A stretch of 64,000 nt of DNA from the NCBI RefSeq assembly GCF_016808095.1, contig NC_068972.1:25784289-25848288 (forward strand), given 5' to 3'. Under the pieces are notes generated by a model. It ran no database searches. It was not told the DNA's origin and saw only the letters and a program-made list of their open reading frames with translations. The stretch comes from Vigna angularis (Eukaryota; Streptophyta; Magnoliopsida; Fabales; Fabaceae). The position numbers and the translations under genes are program-made. Below are positions 40,161-52,797 of the stretch, in pieces (position 1 is the stretch's first letter; the number at the start of each line of letters is the position of its first letter).

Positions 40161-43100
40161 TCAAGAGAGAAGCCAATCAACAACGTTGTCTTGTATCTTT
40201 AAATCTGTCTCTCCCACCCAATTGTCGTCCTCCCACAGCCACGTGAGCAGTTCATCTTTGTGATTAAAATGGTCAGAAGCGAGTTGGGACTCAACAATGT
40301 TATTGAACTCTATCACGCTCTCCCAATCCCAGTGTTGATCCAAGCCCTGGGCCACGGAAGAAGAAGACGAATAACCGTTGACGCTACTATCACACGACGA
40401 TGTTTTGTTGAGACACGCATCACCACTAGCCACCATTTCCATATCATTACTCTCTCTCTCCTCATTTATGTCCCAAACCCCACATGTTTCTGCCAAGCAA
40501 CTTCCCAACATCTCACTCATCCCCTCATCAATGCCCTCAATTTCACACACTTTTAAGATCTCCTCATCGCTACTTTTCTCCCTTTCACTCTTTTCATCTA
40601 CCTTTGTTTCCCTTCTACCCTCTGTCCACGAACTGCCTGCCTTTGGAACTATGCTAACAGTATTATCTTCTTCACTCAAACTCTGTTTGCTTCTGTCCGC
40701 ATTTACGATGTAGTTTTTGTTCTTCTTCATTGCCCAACGGCTTGTTCTGCCACCTTTTCTCTTCGGAGGAACACACACCACTTTAGGTGTATCACCTTGT
40801 TGGTTCTCCATCTTTGGGAAACTGTAAATTTTCCTGCTCAGGTGAGAATTCCAGTAATTCTTAATCTCGTTGTCTGTTCTTCCTGGCAAATGACTTGCTA
40901 TCATAGACCATCTATAATACCAACAAAACCGTCGCTTCGTTATTTACGTCAGTCCATCATAATGGATAATCAATCTCTTTCTATAATTAACTCACACACA
41001 ATTACTACTATTTTTCTTCCACTGTACAATTAACCACTTAAAATTATATTAGAATACTACAAATAATTGTCTTCTCTAATTTTATTCTCGATCCTTCCCT
41101 TAATCAGACGAACCATGAAAAAAGTTGTCAGACAAACTAATTAACCTTTTATTATCTTAGTTTTTAATGCTAATTACAGTATAATTCACTAAAATAATTT
41201 TAAATCACGGAAGATATTTCGTAAAAGATTATCATCAAACATAAACAAAACTTCAATATAACAATCACGTAGTACTAGTACAAAAAAGAAAGAAAAATCA
41301 GCATTTATTTTAAGTATATAATTAGAAAAATATTCATCCTAAACTCTAGTAAACATTACGACATCACATGATTTATCTCTGTCAATATTATTTTTTCTTT
41401 TCATATATCTTTCTTATTTATGACGTGAAATTAAAATTTATTGTTGTCCCAAATATTAATAAAATTTTAAAAATAAATAGGTATAATCCTTTAAACTTTA
41501 ATATATTAAACTTTTTTACATGTTAGCTGAAATTCAGATTGTTTACACTATTTGTAAATTTAAATATCACTTAAACATAGTTTAACATATAAAAGTTAAT
41601 ACTTTAATTAAAAAATTATATTTATTTGTTTTTAAAATTTAAACATCAATATATATTAAAAATAAAAATAAAAACAAAATTCAATTTCGGATTCAAATTT
41701 AAAAACTACAAATACTTAATCTTCTATAATTGTATAAAATTATCCAAAATGTTCTAAAGGTGCATGGACAGGTAGTTTCTATACAAGGTAAAAGGAATGT
41801 CAAAATAGGACATAGCTGTCGCATTCAAACATTTCAGCAGTAATGCAAATGTTCAGAGACTTTATGCGCAGTCAGAAACAAATTTATCTCATATTTTCTA
41901 AGCTCACAATTTTATTATTTTATCTAACTATTTTATTTCAAAATTTTATTTATAAGTGTCATAATTAATGGGACCTTAAATTAAAACGTGTTGTTATGTT
42001 GTATGTCTTTTTATATACATGTAAACCTAACATATTAATATTTCGATTGATTTAAATAATTTGTACGATAAAATTTTATTCATAAAATATCTCGTGTAAA
42101 TAATTACGTATTTATATAATTAATGACTTCATTATTCGAATTAAATATTGAAATTTCATTATTTAACTAGTTGAAATTATATTTCATATGACTAATATAC
42201 TAGTTGCAAAATAGGTACATGAGACTAGACAAAAGTAAAAAACTGGTGTAATAAAATATAATCTTTTTTAACTACAGTCTTTCGAATTATAAGATTAAAT
42301 AAAAATCGAAAATGGATTAATACAATAATAATAAAAATTATTATTATTATTATAATTCTATTATTATCTGAGTTTAATATTTTATTATTAAAAGGATTAT
42401 TTAAAATTTAATTGTGAGGATTATTTGTCTATTTTATTGTTGGTGTGGAAATTATCCTATATTATACAATTAAATATTTGTCGTTTTATCTTCATGAATT
42501 ACTTTAGAGCAAGTTTGATTGTGTATTCAACTTATTTTTGTTTACTTTGGGTGTACTCCATGGTAGATGTGAGACATTAATGGTATGTGATTATTTATTT
42601 ATTTATTTTTTTGAATATGGATCTGAGTGAGTTATGAATATAAACATAAAGTTTTTGTTTTTTTAACATATTCGAAAGAGAAAGTGAATAAATGTGAGAG
42701 TGAAATTTGTGAATGATTATTTTAATGTGATAAAACAATTTAATAGACATATAATAAAGATTTAATAAATTATTTTTAAAAAAAAATACTATTCAATAAT
42801 TTTGAAAAAAATTAATTAATAATATTAATTTTTAAATAATACCTCTATTTTTTTGGAAAGACAGAAAAATTAAGTATTCAAAGATTAATTATTATTAAGA
42901 AGAACGAAAAGCTAATATTTTTTTTTTATCAGACTTGAGGTCGTTGAAAGAAAAGCATAAGCAACTCAGTGATGGTCGTGATATTAAATGAATGGTGTTT
43001 TTGTTAAATAACATCTTTCCTACACACTCTAAAGGAGGCTAGGAATATCCAAATCTCAAAAAGTTTCTTCTACTAAATACGAAATAATGAAACGACTTTT

Positions 43101-43949
43101 ATTAAAGAATGTGATATTAAAATATCTAAAAATAATGGTAAAAAATGGAAAAAATACAATAACAAGAAGAAAAAGTAAATAAAAATAATAATGAAACCTA
43201 CCTTATGTAAAAAAAAACAAAAGAAGAAAATCATTTTAGACTACTAAAATAAACTTATTTTTCAAATATTTCAATAAAATTAAACAAAAATTTACTTAAT
43301 TAAAAGTTAAAAGTACTTGTCAATCATACAAAAGAAGATAAAAGAACAAAAATAGTATATACTTCATTTTCAGGAACGTTTAAGAGTCAAAAGCCGAATA
43401 AATGGCTCAAGATATTTATAACATATTTTTTAAAAGTAACATTTAACACAACCAATTTTGTTTTAATTGATATCAACTTTATTCTATCTATAAATAAGCA
43501 ACCAATTTTAATTTTATTTCTGTTAATCTTTAAATTTTATTTGTTTTTAAATGGCACTTATAATTTTATTTTAATTATCCGTTGAACTTATTATCTATTT
43601 ATGATTTTTTTTCCTAATTGAGTTAAATAATTTTCATTAAATGATTATTATTAATTTTTTAATAATAATATTATTATTATTTAACGCAAAAATTATTAAG
43701 AAAAAGGTTTATATACAGCTAGCAAAATACATTGGCAACTTTTTTCTCTTTAATTTCGCCTCAACCAATAAGGTGATTCAATCCACGCTTGTTTTCTGCA
43801 CACCTAACATATAAATGAGTGTACGACGAGATGCAATTAATTTCACTTTCTTTCAACATCATATACTATACGATTACAGGGTATACGTGCCAAAAGTCTC
43901 CGATTTCCAGATATACATATACGATTAAAGGGTATACTTTCTTTCACTT

Positions 43950-44022
<73 letters not shown>

Positions 44023-44902
44023 TTCTATTACAACAGTTGGTCGGAATAAAGTACATACAAAGATACATTTTGTTATACGAAATTAGGGCATAAAAATTAG
44101 CCAAAATTTTAAGTGTTTAATGTTAAAAGATAATCCTAGAAGCAATATTTTTAACAGCTTAATTTTTTATAGAATATCGTTATATTATTTTTATAAATAT
44201 TGCAATAACTATGATTTTAGAAAAAGTTATAATAGAAGATGACAACATAATAATTTATGTTTGACTAACATTGTAAAATTATTTACCAGTGTTATATATT
44301 ACATTTATTTATTATTTTAAAACGATGGTTGAAAGAGATCTGTACGAATCTCGGTGATGACAAATAAGGGGGTGAGTCAGTTTACTTATTTTATCTTTTG
44401 CGTGTTAGAAAGTAGTTGGATATATTTAGGGTAATAAAGTGAATTGGAATGTCGTGTGTGTTAAGTAACAGTAATTTGAACCGTAAAAAAAAACATTAAT
44501 TATTTTAAAATTAAAAAAAAGTTTGGGCTTAATTAATTTTGTTACGTATAATATAGTGGCGCTGACCTGTTACCCAAAGAAGCGTGCAACTTGACGATGG
44601 TGTTCTCCTCTTGAGCAGAAATGTTTCCTCTTTTAAGGTCAGCTCTCAAATAGTTAATCCATCTGAGTCTGCAACTCTTGCCACACCTCAATAATCCTTA
44701 AAAAAATTGGTAATGCAAGTGAGAAAGAAAGAGAAATTTGTATAGTTGGAAATGAAAGTGTTAGTATACCTGCATTCTTAGGCAATGACCTCCAAGAACC
44801 TTCTCCATTGGCCTGAATGTATTTGGCCAAGATCTCATCTTCCTCTGATGTCCACCTCCCTTTCTTCAACCCTACTTTCTCACAACAAGGAGCTCTTCCC
44901 AT
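40161..44902 (-). CDS. MYB12: R2R3-MYB transcription factor, subgroup 7 (flavonol regulator type)
   Basis: Exons 44902-44770, 44696-44567 and 40911-40161 join in phase to 337 aa; introns are 73 and 3655 bp at the conserved R2R3-MYB positions. Residues 1-13 are [14 protein letters not shown]2 and R3 (about 14-115) keep the regular Trp residues and end [18 protein letters not shown]. The bHLH-contact signature is absent from R3. The C-terminal part has the subgroup-7 motif [10 protein letters not shown] and ends VDWLLS, like the second subgroup-7 motif. Arabidopsis members MYB11/12/111 switch on CHS, CHI, F3H and FLS for flavonols. Which paralogue this is cannot be said. The frame is intact, so the gene is probably functional, though intron 2 is enlarged by a repeat. 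Confidence 0.94.
41765..44018 (+). repeat. Direct repeat, copy A, inside MYB intron 2
   Basis: Sister of 35085-37030. It has about 470 bp of extra sequence at 42573-43050 that the other copy lacks. The right end has CCAAT (43765-43769) and TATAAAT (43810-43816) pointing right, which is antisense to the MYB gene. It ends in a long (TA)n tract. Confidence 0.85.
43956..44018. repeat. (TA)n microsatellite in MYB intron 2
   Basis: Roughly 30 TA units, at the same relative position as the run at 36978-37029. Confidence 0.95.
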
Positions 44903-45130
44903 GTCTCAGGTTTAAGAAAAACAGAACACTAGGAGAAGTGTATCATGTGTAGTGTGTGTTTTGTCTTTTCCAAGTTGCAAGCGAGCCACTCGTGCTTGTA
45001 TTTTTTTGCGAGCTGAAATGTAAAAAGGGTGATGGGAGTGTAAATGAATTTATAGAACTGGAAAAGCGGTGCACAGAGGTGGGGCTAGTGATGGAGACAT
45101 ATCTGTGGTGGCAGATTGTGCCACGTTCGC
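44903..45130 (-). promoter_or_regulatory. MYB promoter-proximal region with TATA box
   Basis: Reading toward the gene, CTATAAATT lies at 45055-45047, about 145 bp before the ATG, giving a likely 5' UTR near 110-120 nt. An ACGT core (CCACGTTCG) lies at 45121. No other element was assigned. Confidence 0.5.
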
Positions 45131-46357
45131 TGTGTATGAATGCTACAGTCGTGGCTCAACCACCGTCGACAACCTCGTGACGGGGCTTCCATCCCCCACG
45201 TTGATGCTATACTGTTACTAGGAACATCTCGATTACACTTGGAACATCCTCATTCCTCCAACACCAATGCTCTTCTATTTAGAATTTCAACATTTATAAC
45301 TTCTTCCCATTCCCTAAGAGGTTATGTTTTGTTTTTTTCACATAACACGTCATTAAATTACTAATCAATTTCAAATCCTTATTATTGTTGGACGTCCCCA
45401 TCAATTAACAGCATCATTCAATTTTAATATATAAATATTGTACAAACTTTATTTTACAAAATTAAATTAATCTTAAATTTAGTTATTAAAATAATCTTAG
45501 GACTTAAGCAAAGCCGTAAACTTGCCTACAAAGAATTATCTGACAGAGAAGACAAGTATTAAATGATGTGTTTTATTTTAACTGTATTAACCTAATTTAA
45601 TATATACGAAGAAATATGCCAACTTCCGAAAGAGTAAATACATTCCTCTGTATCTATTTTCGTTGTAATTATTCTTGAAATAAAATAAAATCTTTAGTCA
45701 ATGTAAATTACACCTTATATTTTGTAACATTGAGTTACACTTTAATATTTATTTTAAGAGCTTTTTATTCTGTTAGTTTAAAATTTTAATAAACTATATA
45801 TTAAACCAGTCAATACGCATGTGAATATGTCTATACATGAAACATGATCAAGAGGATTGATATGATTTTGTCAAGCAAGTTCGGGCCAATATTTTTTCTA
45901 GTGTGATGAAGGATATAATTTGTAATATAACTGTGTTTTATCTTCGTACAATTTGTAATATAACTGTGATCAAAAGTTTTTAATGTATGATATCTTAAAA
46001 TTTTGAAGTTAATAGAATGTCTCATATTATAGTATGAGACGTGACTAGTGAAAAAGATTTTTGATGTCTATGTTTTCTTTATCTTTAACGTCTAAAAGAT
46101 ACTAGATTGATATCAGATCTAAAAAATTTGATCTTCAGATTTAAAAAATTTGACGTTAATTAGCGTTGGACATAGAATTATATTGGTCTATGTTGGATGT
46201 TGAAATATATTTTTGTTTTTTTTAATTAATTGTGATGCATTTTTACAACTCTACGATACTTGAAAAGTAGAAAAATAACAAATGTAATCCAGTTTTTGTT
46301 CTATAGCATGAACTATGAAATATAAGCAAAAACACAAAAGTTATGACAATAGTAGTA
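45131..46357. other. Spacer between MYB and the CACTA element
   Basis: The first 150 bp are GC-richer and may belong to the MYB promoter. From about 45360 on it is AT-rich with no gene. A repeated ATTTGTAATATAACTGTG pair occurs at 45915 and 45950. Confidence 0.6.
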
Positions 46358-46384
46358 TTACACTAGTGTAAAAAAGGCTTTAAA

Positions 46385-46640
46385 CGTCTGTTATATTTGG
46401 GCTTTTTACATTCGATCTCGACCCGACGTCTTTATGGGTGGCGTTAATGGGACGTCAGAGTACATATCAGACGTCTATTTAGACGTCCGACCTGTACAGA
46501 TCAGACATCTATATAGACATCTGACTGGGTGGAAGCCGACGTCTAAGGCCCTATAACGTATTTAGCCTCTGTAATTCATTGGACGTCTGTGTGTGCACTA
46601 ACAAACGTCTATAGACGTCAGACTATGCGCTAACAGACGT
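46385..46640. repeat. Left subterminal repeats of the CACTA element
   Basis: About nine copies of GACGTCTA/AGACGTCT variants in 250 bp, some fused as TAGACGTC with TATAT spacers. In CACTA elements such repeats bind the element's own TNP-type protein. Confidence 0.85.
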
Positions 46641-46839
46641 CTACTGATGTTTTTTTTAATTAATTTATTTTTGCAATAAAACCACACCTGAAATACAGAA
46701 AATTGTCCTAGAATAATATAATATAATATATGTATGCATTTGAAGTTAACAAAGTACTAAAAATCAATTCAAATCCTAAACTATCAAAAGTTAAAGTTAA
46801 ACTAAATGTAAATGTTCGACAACAATAATAAATCTTCCT

Positions 46840-47999
46840 AGGTCCATCTTTCCAAAAGATAAGATGTCCACTCTTGTCTTATCTTCTTAATTGCGTCCTC
46901 TAGTATAGGAGATGTACTCTTGAAGCGCTGCAAAATGAAGAAAGATTCATTATGTTTTCATATGTTGAAAGATGAATTTGATTTGTAAAGTATTGAAGGT
47001 AAGCACCATTACCTCATTCCAGTCATCTGTAATGGCAGCTCAAATGATGGTGTTAATCCAAGACATGACATAGTAGCCACATTCCCATGAATATTGCTGC
47101 TTGTTACACTAAAATAACAAACTAAATAGTAAAACATTTAGATCACTCAATAACATGAAAAATGAATTAGAACTATAAATGACTTACAACCTTTGGATAC
47201 AGACTTGAACTAGCTGACCTTGGGATTTACCCATAACTCTATTTACATTAAAAACACAAGGTAATATTAATATAACTATATTTATCATAAAAATTGAAGG
47301 TCAACATGAATTTGAAACATAAAAAGAGAAACACTTACCCTTGAAGCATGTTTCTCAAGTCAGTTTTCATCTTCTTGTGTAGCAAACAAAACCGTATAAT
47401 TTGACATTGTTTGGGAATGATGACCATCAGCTGCCAGTGAGACCTATCATGAATCATAAATAGTTAGTAAACTAATTGAGTAAACTTTAATGAACTTTTA
47501 CATAGAAAAAACCATACCCATCAATGTATGGCACAAGGTATATGTCTATATTTGACTTAGCCATCCATGTTTCCAAATAATTTTGTTTGGCCTCAATTGT
47601 GTTACCAGAAGGTTGGATGGTTTGAGGTTCAACAAATTCGTACATGGAAGACCGACCTTGGTCCACAATGAATGTGTTCATGTACCTAAAACAATAAAGT
47701 TAAGTTGTTAGAAACTAAGAATCTAAATAAAACTAATATGGAAGACAAAATTAACTATCTTACATGCACCATAGTTGATGGATGGAAATATTCAACATCT
47801 TGTCTCCCCCAATGATCTCTAGTGCATCATTGAATGTGATATATACTAGCACATGGGGGAGGATGCCAAATACTCTACTATTCCAATACTCTTGTACTGG
47901 TCCTCTGTTCAACCTGGGTAATTTTTTCATGAGCTTTGCTAGAGGATCATCCTCCGCTTCAGCCATCTCATCATCTTCATCTATGACTGACTCATGCAT
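46840..47999 (-). pseudogene. Ulp1-type cysteine protease domain protein of the CACTA element (left copy)
   Basis: Exons can be read from about 47999 to 46842. The first has MAEAEDDPLAKLMKKLPRL and MLNISIHQLWCM. Next come YMNTFIVDQGRSS and IDIYLVPYIDG. Joined after an intron is SHWQLMVIIPK with the expected catalytic His, then GKSQGQLVQV, then YSWECGYYVMSW with the catalytic Cys, then RFKSTS. The fold is that of Ulp1/SENP proteases found in many plant CACTA and MULE elements. An in-frame TGA (47042-47040) follows the catalytic Cys segment, where the right-hand copy has CGA. It is therefore broken. Confidence 0.8.
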
Positions 48000-48094
48000 C
48001 GGCTACCTCTGAGGAAATATGAACTGAACATAAAATTTCAAAATTATCAATAAATATTTTTAAATTTAACATAGAAATACTAATAATAATAATA

Positions 48095-49702
48095 TTATAC
48101 CTGTGGTGTAGCAATGTGTGACATGATCAATGCTCTAGGCCAGGCTATAAATGTTCCTATGGCCTTCCCCACAAAATGAATTTCTGAAGTGGGTACAAAC
48201 ACCTGAGCTTGGGAATCCTGAACATCGTCAATCGTCATACGCACGTGGTGGGGTAATAGGGGAACACCATGAATAGTCTGGCCTCCCTCAAGTACTCGTC
48301 CGACAACCACAATGTGTGGGGGATCCCCATCAACCAACAGCTCATACTGACCACTATGGTCAGTAGGGTCTATAGCAGAGCATGATCCTCTAGTGCTGAC
48401 CCGAGGTGTTGTGGGAGCTTCAGTGGGCAACCCCATAGTGCCATGAGTCATGGAGTGTAGCTTCTCTTCAAGCGATCTTTGTATTTCTTTTTGTTCTTGT
48501 AGCTGCTCCAAGAATCATTGCTCCATTGACCTCATGCTTTGGTTGAGTCTTTCCTCCCACTGAAGATCCATCTTCCTCAATGCCTCTTGACTTATGGATT
48601 GAGTGTTTTTTTGTGTAGGGCCAAAGTAGTCACGAAGACCAATCACCCCAGCAACTCCACGTAAATGTCCTAGGTGCTTGGGCTTTCCAATGGCCGTTGT
48701 TAGAATGGTCTCCCTACCTTGGCTAACAAATGTTCCTTGAGTTTGCTGCTCAACCAACTCATCCTACATATAATAAAAAACTTTGTTACATAAAATACAT
48801 GCGATGATAAATACATAATCAAACAATGCTTTGGTTTGAACTTATAATTCTTTGTGAGATCAAGGCAGTTGAGGAAGATGTCATGTTCCCATCAGATTTA
48901 GTCCGAGCAGCCTTTAACATCTCGTACCTAGCAGGTGTAGGTGCTAGGTCGGGGACTCAAGTCCTAAGGCCTCCGCTCGACTCTTTCTCTTCTTCTTCTC
49001 AAGTTTTGCATAACCACCTCGTGATAACACGTGTGATGCATCATTTAGCCTTTGTCTTTCTTGGGTGGCTAACCTTTTACCCTGTGAAACCATGTATATT
49101 CATAAATGTAAAATCATAATAAAATGCATTAACTAAAGACTCTCTAGATGTTAAGAAACAAACCTTCCATTCCTCAGATTCTCTAGATGCACGAAACTGC
49201 ATCCACTTCTCCTCTGTGAAAGTGTATTGCTCACATGGATTCTCATGTTGTCTGTCTCCAAAGACATATAAATGTGTCATTCTTGTCTTGAAATCTCTTC
49301 ATCTAGTCGCTACATGGGATAACATTTTCTTTCTAATTTGACTAGTGTTTGGAATATCATAATTATGATGTTTAAAACAAAGAACATATCAATGACATAA
49401 TAAGAACAAAGAAAAAAGTATATCAAAATGTTTTTAAGTAAACATACCTGAATATCTTGCCACAACATGTTCTTGTCGACCTCTAGGATGTCATCCCAAG
49501 ATGCAAGAAGGATAGAAACATGAGTTTTTGCTAACACACCCAGATAACTCCTAAACCTATAAGCATTTCGCCCTGATGGCACACCTGATCTAAGGTCAAT
49601 GTCAACATGTACCCTTTGACCATCAATGCTTCGGGATGTCACATCTGGCAATCGTGTGACAGATCGACCACGTCTGGTCTTTCCTGATCCTAAGGTCGAC
49701 AT
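48095..49702 (-). pseudogene. CACTA TNP1-like protein (DUF8039-type), broken
   Basis: The start exon (49702 to about 49449) reads MSTLGSGKTRRGRSV, then GQRVHVDIDLRSGVPSG and FRSYLGVLAKTHVSIL, ending MLWQDIQ at a GT donor. The next exon has GDRQHENPCEQYTFTEEKW and an in-frame TGA at 49301-49299 where a Trp is usual. Further parts at 48757-48515 (IGLRDYFGP) and 48511-48095 (YELLVDGDPPHIVVVGRVLE, then GTFIAWPRALI) match the C-terminal domain of En/Spm-type proteins. It probably continued into the Ulp1 part. Function in the family: element DNA binding and transposition support. Inactive here. Confidence 0.75.
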
Positions 49703-49786
49703 ACCTGAAAACTATATACAAGGTTAGTACTACATCAAATATGATGAATAAAACAACATTTAACTTAAAAAATATCACAAAACCTA

Positions 49787-50729
49787 TTAAGATATTGTTT
49801 TCTCCCAGATCCCTTCATTATGATCACTAGGAATTGCATGGATGTCATCGGCTACGTCATCAACCTTGTCGTCAATGGGTCTTGATGCAACAGATGTTGT
49901 CTCAAGTATATCAAGAGAATCTTCATCATCATATCCGTGCATGTTTTTTCCTTCAAAAACCACTAACCATTTTTCATTTGCTGGATCATTTACGTAGAAT
50001 ATTTGTCTTGCTTGACTAGCCATAATAAATGGTTCATCAATGTAATTCATCTTGTTAAAGTCCACCAATGTGAAACCAAAGTCATCTATCACGACACCGG
50101 AATTTATATTAACTCATTTACACTTGAAAACTGGGACTCTAAAACTGACATAATCAACTTCCCATATTTCTTGTATTATTCCAAAATAACTAGCCTCAGC
50201 TTGTAGTGTAACCCCATTATTTTGAACTCTACTTTTGGCATCTTCTACCTTTATCTGAAAAGAAATATTGTTTATATAGTACCTACCATACGTGATGACA
50301 TTTGTGTTCGATCCACGAGATAGCCTCAATATACTTTCAGAAACATCTCGAGTAGCATAAATCTTTTTCTTAAACCATTGTAAGAAGGTTTTGACATGTT
50401 CATTAAGATGTCATTTTTCACTCATTCTTGGGTGTGCTGCCTTTATTTCATTAACATGTTCAGAAATGTAAGGAATCACATCACATGTCTTGTTTAAGAT
50501 GTACAAATGAGCTTGATCAACTTCTTTTCTACTAACACTTTCAATTCTCACACCTCGAAAACCCTTCTTCACATTTTCCTTCATGTTTGCTCTTAGGAAG
50601 AGCCACTGGTTCACAACTTGAACAAAATTCAATGGCTTCTTCTGCAACGTACCGCTCTATGATTGAAGCTTCTGGTCGATACTGATTCTTGACATATCCC
50701 TTTAAGATCTTCATGTATCATTCAACAGG
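49787..50729 (-). pseudogene. CACTA transposase TNP2, C-terminal part
   Basis: Reading leftward from 50729: YMKILKGYVKNQYRPEASII and RYVAEEAIEF, then AHLYILNKTCDVIPYISEH (DUF4218 end). Then SRGSNTNVITYG and FGIIQEIWEVDYVSFRVPVF, and FGFTLVDFNKMNYIDEPFIM with QARQIFYVNDP (DUF4216). These are the C-terminal domains of CACTA transposases. The frame is interrupted several times, the catalytic core is missing, and the sequence is cut at 50730 by an LTR. Confidence 0.82.
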
Positions 50730-51665
50730 TGATGGACGAGCTCCAAGGAGAGGTCGATTAAAGCTGTGGAAACACGAACCAAACCTCCTCAAAGCTTCTC
50801 TGACAAAGAAATACGCAGCGGAAAGATGTATAACTTGGAGAAGAAACCAAACTCGAGACCTAATCGAAGGAGAACTCGAGATCGAAGCAGAATCAGAGAA
50901 GAACTCGGGAAAAACCCTAGACCTAGGTTTAAACGGTGGAAAACCCTAGAACAGTGAGGAATCACTAAACAGAACCGATTAATCGATTAGAAACAAAGTT
51001 TAATCAGTGGAAATGTGTTAGATCGAAGCAAAAGAGGGTTCAATCGGTGGAAAATTGAAAACGATGTGAGGAGAGGTGTTTAATCGGTCAAAATATGAAG
51101 AAATGGTGAGAAGAGGCTGTGGCGAGGGAGAAATGAGAGTGACAAAGTGAATCTGTGATGAAAACAAGACCTATAGTGATGGTGATGCACTTGAGAGGAA
51201 AACCTAAGATGAGGTTTCTTGGAAGTGGAAAATGTGAGAAATGAAGATGCTCTCTGATGCGTGAGAAAGAAAATGACGAGGCAATGGCCTCTGACGCATG
51301 ATGAATGAAGATTGGTTGAATGATGTGCGTAAGAAGCTGGCTTGGAGGAATGAACAGTGTGTTGTGGAGGAGAGCATTAATGGAAGCACAATGGAGTAAA
51401 ATGGAAGAATGAAAAATAGGAAGTGTGTTTGGAAGGTGGCTAGAGGGAGTCTTTGGACTCTCTAGCCTTGACTCTCAAGAGAGAATTGTATTGGTTCTGG
51501 TTTCAGAAAACTCAATTCTCATTCATCTCCAAAAGTCCCATTACAAGTGAATAGTTGGGTATTTATAGTAACCCATGCTCCTTGCAAGCTAAGCTACGTA
51601 TACAATGAAATGTAAAAATACAAAAAGAGCACACTAAGAAAGGTACATCAGGCAGGATTCCATCA
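50730..51665 (-). mobile_element. LTR (936 bp) inserted in the CACTA transposase
   Basis: On the given strand it starts TGATGGACGAG and ends GGATTCCATCA, so TGATGGA/TCCATCA are terminal inverted repeats. To its right, reading in reverse, a purine-rich TTTTTTTAAGAGGGAG stands where a polypurine tract should be, so this is the 3' LTR of an element on the minus strand. The left junction falls exactly in TNP2. No second copy of the LTR was seen to the right. Confidence 0.75.
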
Positions 51666-51671
51666 TACGCT

Positions 51672-52797
51672 CCCTCTTAAAAAAAGATTTGTCCTTAAAT
51701 CTGACAATCGCCTTATGAAGAAGCTCCACACAGTCTTGGGAGCATGGCCATCTTAGAGTGAGCTTATTCTTTTATATCCACTTTTCTTCCTCCTGGATCA
51801 AACACAAACCTACAATACACATCAAATATATCTGCAATTAATATTGATCCAAGAAAGAAATTTTCTATAAAAGCATGGAAATAAGGACTTCTAATATTTT
51901 GTTTTGTAGTCTTTTGAAATTTTAAAAGTCCAAATTCACTTTTGTCTTGAGTTATTTCTTTCTTTAAAGATAAGAATAACTCAAGATTTGAATTGCCATA
52001 TTTTGAAAAAATTTGCAATGAATATGAGATGGTAGTTGATTTGAAAGAGAAGTTAATATTTGAAGAATAAACCATGATTGGAAAAGAAGTAAAGATTTGG
52101 AATCCTTCCCTTTTAGGTTCCATGGTCTTTGAAAGAATAGGATTTGTCATCAGTAACAGTTTCTCCTTTTCTTTCTTCTCTCTTTCTTGCCATTCTCTCT
52201 TTTCTTCTTCTCTTCTCTCTTTTTCTCTGCTCTCTTCTTCTTTTCTTTTCTCTTCTTCTCTTTTTCTTCTCTCTCTCTCTTCTCTTCTTCTTTCCTTTCT
52301 TCCTCTTCTTTTCTCTCAATCTCTCTTTCTCTTTTCTTATCCTTGATCTCTTTAAGTCTTGCCCCAAATTTTAGTTCTCTATGAAGAAACCCATGATCAT
52401 TTAAACCCTGAAGAAATAATATTCCATCTTCAATGCAATATTTAATTAGTTCTAGGTTTCTTTTAATGCTTGAAGGCACAAACTTTCTTCTCATGCAAGT
52501 TTTTAAATCATACCAATCATGTATGGAGGACTTTCTACCTTTCCTAACATGATATTTTCTTTCATCTCACCACTCTCTTGCATGCTCTTCTAACTTAGAG
52601 AGATATATGCCAAGAACATAAGATTCACTCTCTCTATACAACCAAGGATTTATTTTATCAATTTCTTTTTCCCAAGCTAGGTATGTTAAGGCACCTATGT
52701 CTTTACCAAAGAATGGAAGATTCCTAGCTTGATTAAACATTTCATCATAATTTTCTATCCAAGATGACCTAAAAGACCTATATGAAGACATCTTTGT
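51672..52797 (-). pseudogene. Retrotransposon gag-like remnant
   Basis: From 52797 leftward: MSSYRSFRSSWIENYDEM, then YLAWEKEIDKINPWL and LEEHAREW, then after a frame change MRRKFVPSSIKRNLEL. The pattern YL.WEKEID ... W ... RRKFVP is that of Ty3-type Gag proteins in plants. A 170-bp polypurine tract (52165-52340) encodes only Lys, Glu and Arg and looks like a microsatellite expansion. Further left, 52150-51764 is open and leads to the polypurine tract. There is no reverse transcriptase or integrase. Confidence 0.55.
52165..52340. repeat. Polypyrimidine/polypurine tract
   Basis: About 175 bp of almost pure C/T (TTCTTCTCTCTTT-type) on the given strand. This accounts for several overlapping open frames on both strands. 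Confidence 0.92.

Noticed and set aside
35085..44018. The 2-kb direct repeats read as two LTRs of one retrotransposon
   Set aside because: They enclose MYB exon 3 and an unrelated LTR-like block, and no TG..CA ends, primer site or polypurine tract were found.
52074..52384. Ser/Leu/Phe-rich plus-strand frames
   Set aside because: They are the complement of a polypurine tract; composition alone explains them.
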